From JAAYAY01 sp964429355 (lineage in GTDB: Bacteria > Planctomycetota > Planctomycetia > Pirellulales > Thermoguttaceae): 38,907 nt of DNA. The DNA is taken from assembly GCA_964429355.1 (NCBI GenBank), contig CAYSCH010000039.1:1-38907 (forward strand), given 5' to 3'. The position numbers and the translations under genes were made by a program. Shown here piece by piece: positions 1-7,781 of the stretch. The notes under the pieces are model-generated. The model was not told the origin of the DNA, did not search any database, and saw only the letters and a program-made list of their open reading frames with translations. Every line of letters starts with the position of its first letter. Positions within the stretch are counted from its first letter, which is position 1.

Positions 1-15
1 GAGATTGCCGTCAGT

Positions 16-1428
16 GTGCCGCAGCAGGTGCTGGTGATCGATGACGAGGTGGCCCTGGCCAAGAGCTGTGCCCGGGCTTTGTCGCGAGAGGGGCACCGGG
101 TGCTGGCCTGTTCGGAACCGGAGCAGGGGCTCGAGGAGGCCCTGACCGGCAAGTACGACGTGGTGTTCCTCGACCTGATGATGCCCCGGCTTACGGGACT
201 GGAGATCCTCAAACGGATGCGGGCTGCAGGAGTCTCATCCGAGGTGGTAGTGATCACCGCCTATTCCACGGTCGAGTCGGCCGTCGCGGTGATGAAGGCC
301 GGGGCGGCCGACTATCTCAGCAAGCCATTTTCTCCGCCGGAGCTCATCATGGTTTTGGAGAAAGTGGCCAGCCGGTCGGCCATGTTGCGCCAGATCGCGT
401 CGCTGCGCCAGGAACTGGGAGTTCAAAAGGGGTTTGAAGGTATCGTGGGCGAGAGTTCCTCGATGCAGAAGGTGTTTGCGCTCGTCAAGAGAGTCGCTCC
501 CTCCGACGCAACGGTCCTGATCACCGGGGAAAGCGGTACGGGCAAGGAGATGATCGTCAGCGCCCTGCATCGACTCAGCAAACGCGGCGACCGTTTGCTT
601 CTTGCCTGCGACTGCAGCACCCTGGCGCCCTCGTTACTCGAAAGCGAGTTGTTCGGGCACGTGAAGGGCTCATTCTCCGGGGCGATCTCCACGAAACAGG
701 GGCTCTTCGAAGCCGCCCACCGGGGTACGCTGTTTCTCGACGAAGTGGCAAACATCACCATGGAAACCCAGGGCAAGCTTCTCCGCGTGCTGGAGACTCG
801 CCGCGTCAAGAAAGTCGGCGATACCTCGGAGTGCGAGGTCGACATCCGCCTGATTGCCGCCACCAATCGTAGTCTTTCCGAAATGGTCTCGGCGAGCGAA
901 TTCCGCGAAGATCTCTTCTATCGGCTGAACGTCGTGCCCATCGACCTTCCGCCCCTGCGGCGCCGCCAAGGCGACATTCCCATCCTCGTGGCCCATTTCC
1001 TCAATCAGTTCGTGGAACGCTCGATGACCCCGATCCGCAGTTTCACGCCCGAGGCGATGCAGCACATGGAAAGCTATCACTGGCCCGGAAATGTCCGCGA
1101 ATTGCGGAATATCGTGGAACGGATCGCAGTCCTCTGTGATTCCGATCGCGTGGAACTTCGCCACCTTCCCCGCGAAATCCGCCAGACGGAGTCGCTGGCG
1201 ACCGTGACGACCCTTCCTGAGGCGTGGGAAGATTTCAAACGGCTCAAGCAGGACGTACGCGAAGCCGCCGTGCGGGATCTGGAGATTCGCTATTTGAACG
1301 AGGCCTTGTGCCGCGCTCAAGGAAACGTGACCAAGGCCGCAGAAAACATCGGCATGCGCCGCACCAATTTCCATTCCCTGCTGAAGAAATACGGCCTTCA
1401 TTCCGGCGACACGGACTCGGAAGCCTGA
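16..1428 (+). CDS. Sigma-54-dependent response regulator (NtrC family)
   Basis: A 470-residue cytoplasmic transcription activator with the full NtrC layout. A receiver domain covers residues 4-120, with acidic pocket D10-E11, probable phosphorylated D53 (FLDLMMP) and K103 (LSKPF). The AAA+ sigma-54 interaction domain spans about 142-380, with Walker A GESGTGKE at 171-178 and Walker B TLFLDEV at 238-244. A Fis-type helix-turn-helix lies at about 425-465. The loop that contacts sigma-54, normally GAFTGA, reads GSFSGA here (218-223); the hydroxyl at the fourth position is kept as serine. The start is GTG at 16, chosen because the receiver fold begins at once; the frame is open to the window edge, so a longer start or a sensor kinase upstream cannot be excluded. 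A consensus sigma-54 promoter lies about 370 bp downstream, before the next regulator, which is its most obvious target. Confidence 0.93.
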   Translation: MPQQVLVIDDEVALAKSCARALSREGHRVLACSEPEQGLEEALTGKYDVVFLDLMMPRLTGLEILKRMRAAGVSSEVVVITAYSTVESAVAVMKAGAADYLSKPFSPPELIMVLEKVASRSAMLRQIASLRQELGVQKGFEGIVGESSSMQKVFALVKRVAPSDATVLITGESGTGKEMIVSALHRLSKRGDRLLLACDCSTLAPSLLESELFGHVKGSFSGAISTKQGLFEAAHRGTLFLDEVANITMETQGKLLRVLETRRVKKVGDTSECEVDIRLIAATNRSLSEMVSASEFREDLFYRLNVVPIDLPPLRRRQGDIPILVAHFLNQFVERSMTPIRSFTPEAMQHMESYHWPGNVRELRNIVERIAVLCDSDRVELRHLPREIRQTESLATVTTLPEAWEDFKRLKQDVREAAVRDLEIRYLNEALCRAQGNVTKAAENIGMRRTNFHSLLKKYGLHSGDTDSEA

Positions 1429-1482
1429 TCATCGACCGTACTATCGACCGTAGCTGAACTCGCCAGAGTTTGGCCCCTCGTT

Positions 1483-1505
1483 GCCGAACTCGCTCAGAGT
1501 TCGGC
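1483..1505. repeat. Perfect 9-bp-stem hairpin after the activator gene
   Basis: GCCGAACTC and GAGTTCGGC flank a 5-nt loop. A weaker relative (GAACTC-GCCA-GAGTTT) sits just upstream near 1455-1470. There is no T-run, so it may be a REP-like dispersed palindrome rather than an intrinsic terminator, although it could still protect or end the transcript of the activator gene. Confidence 0.5.
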
Positions 1506-1645
1506 AGCCTTCGCTCCCCGGCCGGCCCGAGATAGACTCTTCCTCCGTCTCCGCAGGATTTCCCCTGACCTCCGGAAAGAAGGTCTCACGGGGGCGTTCT
1601 TCCTCCACATAAAGCCATCTGCACGGGCGAGCAGCAGCAACTCCC

Positions 1646-1705
1646 CTGTCTGATCCGCATGGACAGTCCGACCCGGATGAACAGTGTCGACAGGTTTGGG
1701 ACACT
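1646..1705 (+). promoter_or_regulatory. Paired inverted repeats, candidate enhancer sites (UAS)
   Basis: Two inverted repeats share the pattern TGTC-N11-GACA. Site 1 (1646-1666) is CTGTC-N11-GACAG. Site 2 (1683-1705) is AGTGTC-N11-GACACT. Their centres are about 38 bp apart and lie roughly 105-145 bp upstream of the sigma-54 promoter at 1801. That is the usual distance for NtrC-type activator binding sites. Binding by the product of 16-1428 is inference. Confidence 0.6.
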
Positions 1706-1800
1706 CGGCCATGCCCTTCAAGACAACTCTTGCCACGTTTGTGTACGCTAACGTGCGAACTGGTCGCTGCGGGCAGGCCTGGCCTTCGTGAATTCTGTTT

Positions 1801-1816
1801 TGGCACGCAGTTTGCG
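1801..1816 (+). promoter_or_regulatory. Sigma-54 (RpoN) promoter
   Basis: TGGCACGCAGTTTGCG matches the consensus TGGCACG-N4-TTGC, with the invariant GG (-24) and GC (-12) exactly 10 nt apart. It lies on the sense strand 189 bp before the response regulator at 2005, directly downstream of paired palindromes and of a sigma-54 activator gene. Transcription should begin near 1827. Confidence 0.88.
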
Positions 1817-2004
1817 AAGGATGATTCACGGCCGGAACAACGACGCTTCTTGTTCCCTCCGACACCAAAGCCGAACCGCAAGGAAGTGGCATTCTCTCCG
1901 CCTCGCTCGCGCATCGGGTTGGTGGGGCAATCCTCGGGCGTTCCTTCACGGCCTTCAAGCACACCTTCTTCCACTCAAGAGCCAACCAGCACGGAGTTCC
2001 AGTC

Positions 2005-3591
2005 ATGATCAGTGATCCTACTCTTCTCGTTGTCGACGACGAACAAGTCTATTGCGAGGGTTGCCGACGTATTTTTTCGCGTCAAGGGTTCCGCGTGGAA
2101 GGAAGCAACGATGCAGCCGAGGCACTCAGCCTGGCCAGAGACAACGACTACTCGGCGATCATCCTTGATGTGAAAATGCCGAATATGGATGGGATCCGTT
2201 TCCTCGAACATCTGCGGGCCATCAAGCCCGACACGCCGGTCATTCTCATGACGGGGTACCCCAGCATCCAAAACGCCGCATCGGCCATTCGCCTCGGAGC
2301 ATCCGACTACGTAACCAAACCTTTCACGCCCGAGCAGATCACGGCGGCCGTGCAGGGCCTTCTGGGGCCGGATGGCTCGCAGAAGAGCCACGGATCTGCG
2401 AACCTCGAGGTTGCCGCGGAGGCCCCGGATGCGGAACCGAGATCGCTGGTGTTCTACGGACGGGCCTGGGCTCAGCTTGGCGATCGGTCGGCCGTGCGGG
2501 TCGGCGGAGTTGTGGCAAAACCAGAGAACACCCATGTCCATCTGCAGTTGCCGAAAGTCGGCCAGTTCGTCTACCAGGGTTTGCCGCTCTTGGCCATTTG
2601 CGACGACAACGGCATGACGACCACGGTGGAATCACCGATAACGGGGATGGTGCTCGACGTAAACTCGACCCTCCAGTCCAGCCCAGACCTGCTCTGGAAG
2701 CATCCTTGCGGTTTGGGCTGGGTAGCGAAGATCGCTCCCACGCGTCTGGAACGAGAAGAAACCCGGCTGAAGGCCCGTCGTGTGATGGCCGCCAGCCTGA
2801 ACCAGGACTTCCTCGGGTTCTATGAGGATAAATTGTCGAAAATCGGATGTGTCGTGCAGGCGGTGGACCCGGTTGATGCGGAATCCCTTGTACGTCTGGC
2901 CAGGACAACGGATATCGTGCTGTTCGACGCCGCATCGTGCGGCGATCGCGGATCAGAAACCGTCGGCCGCCTTCTGAGGGAACTTCCCGACATGAAAGTC
3001 GTGGTCGTCGGCCCAACCGGATCTCCCCAACCGGACAGCTATCGTGCCCATCGTCTCTTCTACTACGCCGTCCCGCCGTTGGAAGACAGCGAGATTGTCG
3101 ACATCGTCGACTCGCGCTATCGTTTGGCGATGATGCCCAAGGGCGCCTCGCCGGTCCCGGGCGACAAGAACCTGCCGATCAGCTCGCTCCATATCGACAC
3201 GGACAAGAAGCAACGAGTCACGCTCCTCGCGCCCGGCGGGCTGCTCGAGCGAGAATCGGGTCTCGGTCTGGCACTGCGAAGCGGACTATTGGAACGACTG
3301 CTGCCCCTGGAGACCGGGCTTGGCGACCTGAAGCTGACGCCCACACGCGTGCTCCAGGAGACCTTGAAGAGCGATCGCGTCATCGTGCTCACTACCGCCG
3401 AGATGGCACGGATTCCAGGATCTCTGGTGCCCCACCGGCACGGCAACCTGACGGAGTTTACCGGCATCGAAGCGAAGAACCTCGCCGTGCTGGCGATTCA
3501 ACCCGTGACCGGCAGCACGTCCATGCCAAGGCTTGATTCGGCGGCGGTTGCGGCCCTTGCCGAGCACATCATCGATGAAATCCTGGCCTGA
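2005..3591 (+). CDS. Response regulator fused to a GcvH-like (lipoyl-less) domain
   Basis: 528 residues. A canonical receiver domain occupies 5-120 (acidic pair D11-D12, phospho-acceptor D55 in ILDVKMP, K105 in VTKPF). After a short linker, residues about 160-250 resemble the glycine cleavage H protein: the fold markers around VGQFVYQGLPLL, SPITGMVLDVN and PCGLGWVAKI align with the H-protein hairpins, but the lysine that carries lipoate is replaced (NGMTTTVESP). Residues about 275-375 look like a degenerate second receiver (DIVLFDA, VVVVGP). The last 150 residues match nothing I recognise. There is no DNA-binding domain, so it probably acts by protein contact. The ATG at 2005 gives a receiver of normal length. 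The gene has its own consensus sigma-54 promoter at 1801 and follows an NtrC-type activator. Receiver call firm; GcvH-like call good; role unknown. Confidence 0.85.
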   Translation: MISDPTLLVVDDEQVYCEGCRRIFSRQGFRVEGSNDAAEALSLARDNDYSAIILDVKMPNMDGIRFLEHLRAIKPDTPVILMTGYPSIQNAASAIRLGASDYVTKPFTPEQITAAVQGLLGPDGSQKSHGSANLEVAAEAPDAEPRSLVFYGRAWAQLGDRSAVRVGGVVAKPENTHVHLQLPKVGQFVYQGLPLLAICDDNGMTTTVESPITGMVLDVNSTLQSSPDLLWKHPCGLGWVAKIAPTRLEREETRLKARRVMAASLNQDFLGFYEDKLSKIGCVVQAVDPVDAESLVRLARTTDIVLFDAASCGDRGSETVGRLLRELPDMKVVVVGPTGSPQPDSYRAHRLFYYAVPPLEDSEIVDIVDSRYRLAMMPKGASPVPGDKNLPISSLHIDTDKKQRVTLLAPGGLLERESGLGLALRSGLLERLLPLETGLGDLKLTPTRVLQETLKSDRVIVLTTAEMARIPGSLVPHRHGNLTEFTGIEAKNLAVLAIQPVTGSTSMPRLDSAAVAALAEHIIDEILA

Positions 3592-3662
3592 GACCGGCTT
3601 CGCCCGCTGCAATATGAAAGCCCCTCTGGCGACTCTCGCCGCATGTCCGTCAGTCCATACTT

Positions 3663-3693
3663 CCTCACCGGCGGGTTCGTTCCCGCCGTGAGG
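3663..3693. terminator. Strong stem-loop between convergent genes
   Basis: A GC-rich stem of about 12 bp with one bulge (CCTCAC-CGGCGGG, loop TTCGTT, CCCGCCG-TGAGG) lies 70 bp past the stop of the response regulator and before the convergent small gene at 3729. No T-run follows, so it may act with Rho or as a 3' end stabiliser. Confidence 0.45.
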
Positions 3694-3728
3694 ATGCGTG
3701 ATCTATCGGGCCCGGACTGGAACCTGCC

Positions 3729-3878
3729 CTATTGCCGTCGGGCGTCCGCCGCCTGATTTCGGTAAGACTCGGCCCGATTGAGGTAGATCTTACGTCTCAC
3801 CTTGCTGCTGACCGATTTGGAGAGACGCATGTACTTGTCGGCCAACGCCTGTTTCACTTCGGCTAGTCTCTTGTTCAT
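3729..3878 (-). CDS. Small basic protein, 49 aa (unknown function)
   Basis: A short minus-strand gene: 49 codons from ATG (3878) to TAG. It is preceded by a clear ribosome binding site (AGAGAGGAG, 7 nt before the ATG), which is the main support for it being real. The product begins MNKRLAEVKQALADKYM and is rich in Lys/Arg with heptad-like spacing, so it is probably one or two basic helices. It has no signal peptide or cysteines. It lies 42 bp downstream of the zinc-ribbon gene at 3921-4055 on the same strand, so the two are probably cotranscribed. A nucleic-acid or ribosome-associated role would suit the charge, but that is only a guess. Confidence 0.65.
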   Translation of the reverse strand: MNKRLAEVKQALADKYMRLSKSVSSKVRRKIYLNRAESYRNQAADARRQ

Positions 3879-3920
3879 TCACTCACTCCTCTCTGGGTTG
3901 TTTCGCAGGGTCCCTGCCGG

Positions 3921-4055
3921 TCACTTCTTCGGACGACTTTGAGGTGCATGGCAGCGACGGCAACGGATTCGCTGGGTTCCAAGGGTAGACCCGCACTTGG
4001 AACATCGGCGTGCTTTCACTTTCTTGACGAATTTCGTTCGCGGCCTCAGGCCCAT
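3921..4055 (-). CDS. Small zinc-ribbon protein, 44 aa
   Basis: 44 residues, very basic, with two CxxC knuckles (RCSKCG and RCRRCH) 13 residues apart, forming a probable four-cysteine zinc ribbon. The frame is open further upstream, but the ATG at 4055 is preferred because AAGGAAG sits 7 nt before it and the upstream extension has no domain-like character. It is the first gene of a likely two-gene unit with the 49-aa gene downstream. The size and charge recall ribosomal or rRNA-binding zinc ribbons; function is not known from the sequence. Confidence 0.65.
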   Translation of the reverse strand: MGLRPRTKFVKKVKARRCSKCGSTLGTQRIRCRRCHAPQSRPKK

Positions 4056-4870
4056 GGGATACTTCCTTGAAATCGATAGGGGAGTTGCATTCCCGCTGAT
4101 TGTCCGCGGCGGGAAAAGTCCAGTTGTCTTCGGTTCACAAAAAACGGTTATCTGACAGGCGTATCGGAATTCGCGTAACGGCACTTCCCGCCCGTATGGG
4201 TGGGGCGGCGAGATCCGTTCATCCTAAGACCTTGTTAATGCCTGGAACCAAGAATATGGTGGATATTGCGAGACTTGGCAAGGTGAAGGCACTGAAAGAA
4301 TCTCGGCGATCGTCAACTACGGCTTCACTCTTGCCGCCATCCTGCTCAGAGAACTTGAACAAACGCTGGAACCTCCCAAGGCCATGGACGCGCACAATCG
4401 GTGGTTTTCTTGCGGCTCTTAGAATCGATCTGCCTCGACCACGCCACAGAGAAGTACCGCTCCGTCGAAGGCTGCCCGACGACTCATCGAACCAACTCGC
4501 CCCTCTGTGGATACGGATCCAACATCCCCCGTTGGCATAAGACGATTCCGTCCTATATTGCTGGGCAGAGACCAACGTCTCCCGTCAACCTTCCAGGCGT
4601 GGTTGTCAATGTCGTAACATATTATTTAGCATTGGTTTATATCTGTTGTTGCGCATCCAATTTCAGAGCTGCCGCGAAGGACCTTACCCCACTGTTGTGA
4701 GGACAGATCGGGTCGTGAAGTCCCTGGTGAAAATAGTTGCCGGACCGGAATAGCCGGATTGCTCTATTGTACGAGTTCAGCCGCCTTCTCTATGATAGGC
4801 TGTTGACTGAAGGCTTGCGGTAAAGCTTGTTTGCGTCTCAGGGCGGTTGCCTGCCTCGAACGAAATCCAC
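4056..4870. other. 815-bp stretch without a supported gene
   Basis: Several open frames cross this stretch on both strands, but none has a convincing start with ribosome binding site or a recognisable product. One plus-strand frame (4228-4422) reads protein-like yet has no start codon before its last dozen codons; it may be a decayed gene. A more AT-rich patch near 4600-4650 could hold a promoter for the transporter at 4871, but I cannot pick -35/-10 boxes with confidence. Confidence 0.4.
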
Positions 4871-7330
4871 ATGACTCAACACACAACTCGATCAGCGCCG
4901 ACCCAATTCTTCCGTCGATTCGGACCTTTCCTGCTGCTCGGGATGACCGTGCTCCTCCCCTTGATCGGGTGGGGAAGTGTTCTCGCTCTTCGCAGCAATC
5001 GCAACGACGTAAAATCCTGGCTTCCACCGGCTTACGAGGAAACCAAGACCTTCGGTTGGTACTGGAAGCATTTCCCAGGGGATGCCTTCATTCTGGCGAG
5101 TTGGGAAGGTTGTACTCTGGGCAACCCCCAGATTGCCGAGATGGCCGCCAAGTTGCGGGGAGCCACTGTCGCGGAAAAGCCCGACACACCCTTGTTTAAG
5201 AAGGTTACGAGCGGAGAGGAGTTGTTGAGCGGGCTGGTGGAAGGCCAGAAAGTCGCGCCTGACACGGCCTTGGCGCGGCTGCGAGGATCTGTGATCGGGT
5301 TCGACGGAAAACAGACCTGTCTGGTTCTGCAACTGAACACCGACGAGATTCGAAGGCGAGACCTGGCGAAAACCGTTGGCAAGAACAGCAGCGCCAAGTT
5401 GTTTCACGAGGCGGTTGAGCAGGTCTACGTGGCTGGCGAGGAGACCGGTATTCCCAGGAGTATCATGCATCTCGGTGGCCCGCCCGTTGACAACGTGGCC
5501 ATCGACGTGGAAGGCGAACGTTCGCTGATGATGCTGGCGAGCACGTGTGGGATCCTGGGATTGATCCTTTCGTGGTGGTCGTTGCGGAGCGTGCGTCTGA
5601 CGGCGATCGTGTGCAGCACCGCCGTGCTTAGTGCGGGGGCGAGTCTCGCCCTGGTTTGGCTCTCGGGCGCCACGATGAACGCCATCTTGATGACCATGCC
5701 GGCACTGGTGTTTGTGGCGGCGATTTCCGGGGCCATCCATTTGGCCAACTACTATCGCGATGCCGTTGAGAACGGTGGGATCTCAGGAGCCGCCGATCGT
5801 GCGGTCTCCCATGCGTGGCTTCCCCTGGCCCTGGCCACCGGCACCACCGGGATCGGACTGGTTTCGCTTGCCGCCAGCGAATTGTCGCCCATCAAGATGT
5901 TTGGCATTTATTCGTGCGTGGGGATTGTGGCCGGGTTCGTCATTCTCTGCCTCTATACCCCCAGTCTTCTGGAACTTACCCGTCCCATTCCGGCAAAGGT
6001 GGCCGGTGAGCATTCTGCTCCTACGGCACACCAGCGGCTCTGGAATGCGACCGGTCTCTGGATCATTCGGCGAAACGGGTGGATCACCCTGGCATTTCTG
6101 GCCGCGTCGGGTGTGGGAATCTACGGGCTGACCCTCGTGATACCGTCCGTCCACCTTATGCGGCTCTTTTCTCCTCAGGCGCAAATCCTTCAGGACTACC
6201 GCTATCTGGAAGAGAAGCTGGGCCCCCTCGTCCCGGTCGAAGTGGTCCTTCGCGTCGACACCGAGCGGTGCTCGATGGATCTGCTCGATCAAATGCGGCT
6301 CGTCCGCGAAGTCCGGCAGAGCATCGCCGAAATCGATGAGGTGGGCAGCGCCATGGCCGCGTCCACCTTTGCCCGTGCAGTTCCCCAGCGTGCCGGAGCA
6401 TTGGGCCGTGCAACGTGGAACACACAATTGGAGGGGAACCGCGAGCGCCTCGCCGAATACTGGACCCAGGACGGCAAGGAACAGCTTTGGCGGATCAGCG
6501 CCCGAGTCAGCGCTGTGGATTATGACCTGGACTACCGGGCATTTCTCGGCGACCTCCGCCAAGTCGTCGAACCGGTCTTGCAGAAGCATCGCGATCGCGG
6601 CACCGAGGGTATCTCCGCAACCTACACCGGCCTCATCCCGCTGATTTACAAGGCACAGCACTCGCTCTTCGATGGCTTGATCTACGGTTTCTCCGGCGAC
6701 CTGCTGCTCATCGGTGTGGCCATGGTCCTCATGATGCGCAACTTCTCGTCGGGACTGTTGCTGATCCTTCCCAGCGTTTTCCCGCTTCTGGTCGTGTTCG
6801 GCTTGATGGGTCTTGCGGGAATTGTGGTCGATACGGGCACCGTAATGGCACCCGCCGTCGCTATGGGTGTGACCGTTGACGATGCCATTCATTTCATGCT
6901 CTGGTGCCGCAAGGGCGAGTCGCAGGGTATGAACCGTACGCGGTCGATCATGTTTGCCTACAAAGACTGCGCGCTGGCCATCTTCCAGAGTTGGGCCGTC
7001 ATTGGCCTGGGACTCTCGGCCTTCGCCTTCAGCGCCTTTATCCCCACCCGCCGGTTTGGAATTCTGATGCTCACCCTGCTGACGATCTCCTCGATCGGCA
7101 ACCTCGCCTTCCTCCCGGCCTTACTGGCCGGTCCGGCCGGCCGTTGGTTCTGGAAAGGTTCCGGCAGAAACCCTGTCGAAAAGGACGCCGAACACCTGGC
7201 CGCCGGTCCCCGCTCGAGCCGGGGAGTGACTCCGATCCCGCTGGTCGACGCCGTGCCGGCGACCGCCCCATGTGTGCCGCACGGATCGCAACGGGCAAGA
7301 CGAGTCTCGCACTCGAAGGGAATCGCCTGA
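4871..7330 (+). CDS. RND/MMPL-family membrane transporter
   Basis: 819 residues with the two-fold repeat of the RND superfamily: a first membrane helix (about residues 18-40), a large extracytoplasmic loop, a helix bundle (about 215-375), a second single helix (about 400-430), a second loop, and a final bundle (about 620-760) containing the VAMGVTVDDAIHFM stretch typical of MMPL/sterol-sensing-domain proteins. Such proteins use the proton gradient to move lipids or other hydrophobic compounds across or out of the inner membrane; no substrate can be named. I take the ATG at 4871; an in-frame TTG at 4847 is possible, and neither has a strong ribosome binding site. The gene stands alone: no membrane-fusion protein or outer-membrane channel is adjacent, as is usual for MMPL-type rather than HAE1-type pumps. 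The last 60 residues are a low-complexity cytoplasmic tail. Confidence 0.85.
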   Translation: MTQHTTRSAPTQFFRRFGPFLLLGMTVLLPLIGWGSVLALRSNRNDVKSWLPPAYEETKTFGWYWKHFPGDAFILASWEGCTLGNPQIAEMAAKLRGATVAEKPDTPLFKKVTSGEELLSGLVEGQKVAPDTALARLRGSVIGFDGKQTCLVLQLNTDEIRRRDLAKTVGKNSSAKLFHEAVEQVYVAGEETGIPRSIMHLGGPPVDNVAIDVEGERSLMMLASTCGILGLILSWWSLRSVRLTAIVCSTAVLSAGASLALVWLSGATMNAILMTMPALVFVAAISGAIHLANYYRDAVENGGISGAADRAVSHAWLPLALATGTTGIGLVSLAASELSPIKMFGIYSCVGIVAGFVILCLYTPSLLELTRPIPAKVAGEHSAPTAHQRLWNATGLWIIRRNGWITLAFLAASGVGIYGLTLVIPSVHLMRLFSPQAQILQDYRYLEEKLGPLVPVEVVLRVDTERCSMDLLDQMRLVREVRQSIAEIDEVGSAMAASTFARAVPQRAGALGRATWNTQLEGNRERLAEYWTQDGKEQLWRISARVSAVDYDLDYRAFLGDLRQVVEPVLQKHRDRGTEGISATYTGLIPLIYKAQHSLFDGLIYGFSGDLLLIGVAMVLMMRNFSSGLLLILPSVFPLLVVFGLMGLAGIVVDTGTVMAPAVAMGVTVDDAIHFMLWCRKGESQGMNRTRSIMFAYKDCALAIFQSWAVIGLGLSAFAFSAFIPTRRFGILMLTLLTISSIGNLAFLPALLAGPAGRWFWKGSGRNPVEKDAEHLAAGPRSSRGVTPIPLVDAVPATAPCVPHGSQRARRVSHSKGIA

Positions 7331-7389
7331 CACCTGTTCCAGGTCCCCGCATCCCATGCTTGCGGACGCGAGCCCTTCGATCGGTTGGA

Positions 7390-7444
7390 GCACAGGCTTG
7401 AGCCTGCGCTTTGCCGCACTTCAACCTGACCCGGGATGAAGTGC
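7390..7444. repeat. Two adjacent hairpins downstream of the transporter
   Basis: The first is CAGGCT-TG-AGCCTG within 7390-7409. The second, 7416-7444, is a perfect 8-bp stem (GCACTTCA, 13-nt loop, TGAAGTGC). They lie about 60-115 bp past the transporter stop and well before the metY promoter, so they may end the upstream transcript. The pair also looks like a dispersed palindromic unit. Confidence 0.45.
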
Positions 7445-7657
7445 CGGTCCGCATCCAGTTCGGGCCCGCGACCGCCCCGACCTGGCCCCTCGTCCGCCGG
7501 GAGGAGTTGAAGCTTTGCACTCCATTTGACCCTTGTCTCGTCCAGGCCTGCATCCTCTGATCCTCCAGTTCTCGTTGGACCGCCGGACTGGAAGGAGTCG
7601 CAATCTGACACACGCTCGACCGGTATCGATTCCGCGGCGTCAGAATCACCTGCCACA

Positions 7658-7686
7658 TTGCCCGAGTTTGCCGACTTCCCTAGAAT
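7658..7686 (+). promoter_or_regulatory. Sigma-70-type promoter for metY-metXW
   Basis: TTGCCC (7658-7663) and TAGAAT (7681-7686) are separated by the optimal 17 bp, about 95 bp before the metY start. I looked for SAM- or SAH-riboswitch consensus pieces in the 450 bp ahead of metY and saw none. Confidence 0.5.
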
Positions 7687-7781
7687 CCAAGAGTTTCGGC
7701 TGCGCGGAACCTCAGTTCAGCAGTTTCAGTCAGCCTCAATCTCCACGCCCCTCCAAACGAAAGAAAAAAGGACCTTCCTTC

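Noticed and set aside
1441..2006. Overlapping minus-strand frames across the sigma-54 promoter region
   Set aside because: Low-complexity products, no ribosome binding sites, and the region is better explained by regulatory sites.
4228..4422. Protein-like plus-strand frame before the transporter
   Set aside because: No start codon precedes most of it and no family is recognised; it may be decayed coding DNA.
7331..7781. Possible SAM-responsive riboswitch before metY
   Set aside because: None of the SAM-I, SAM-II or SAH consensus segments is present; only unrelated hairpins and a sigma-70-like promoter are seen.
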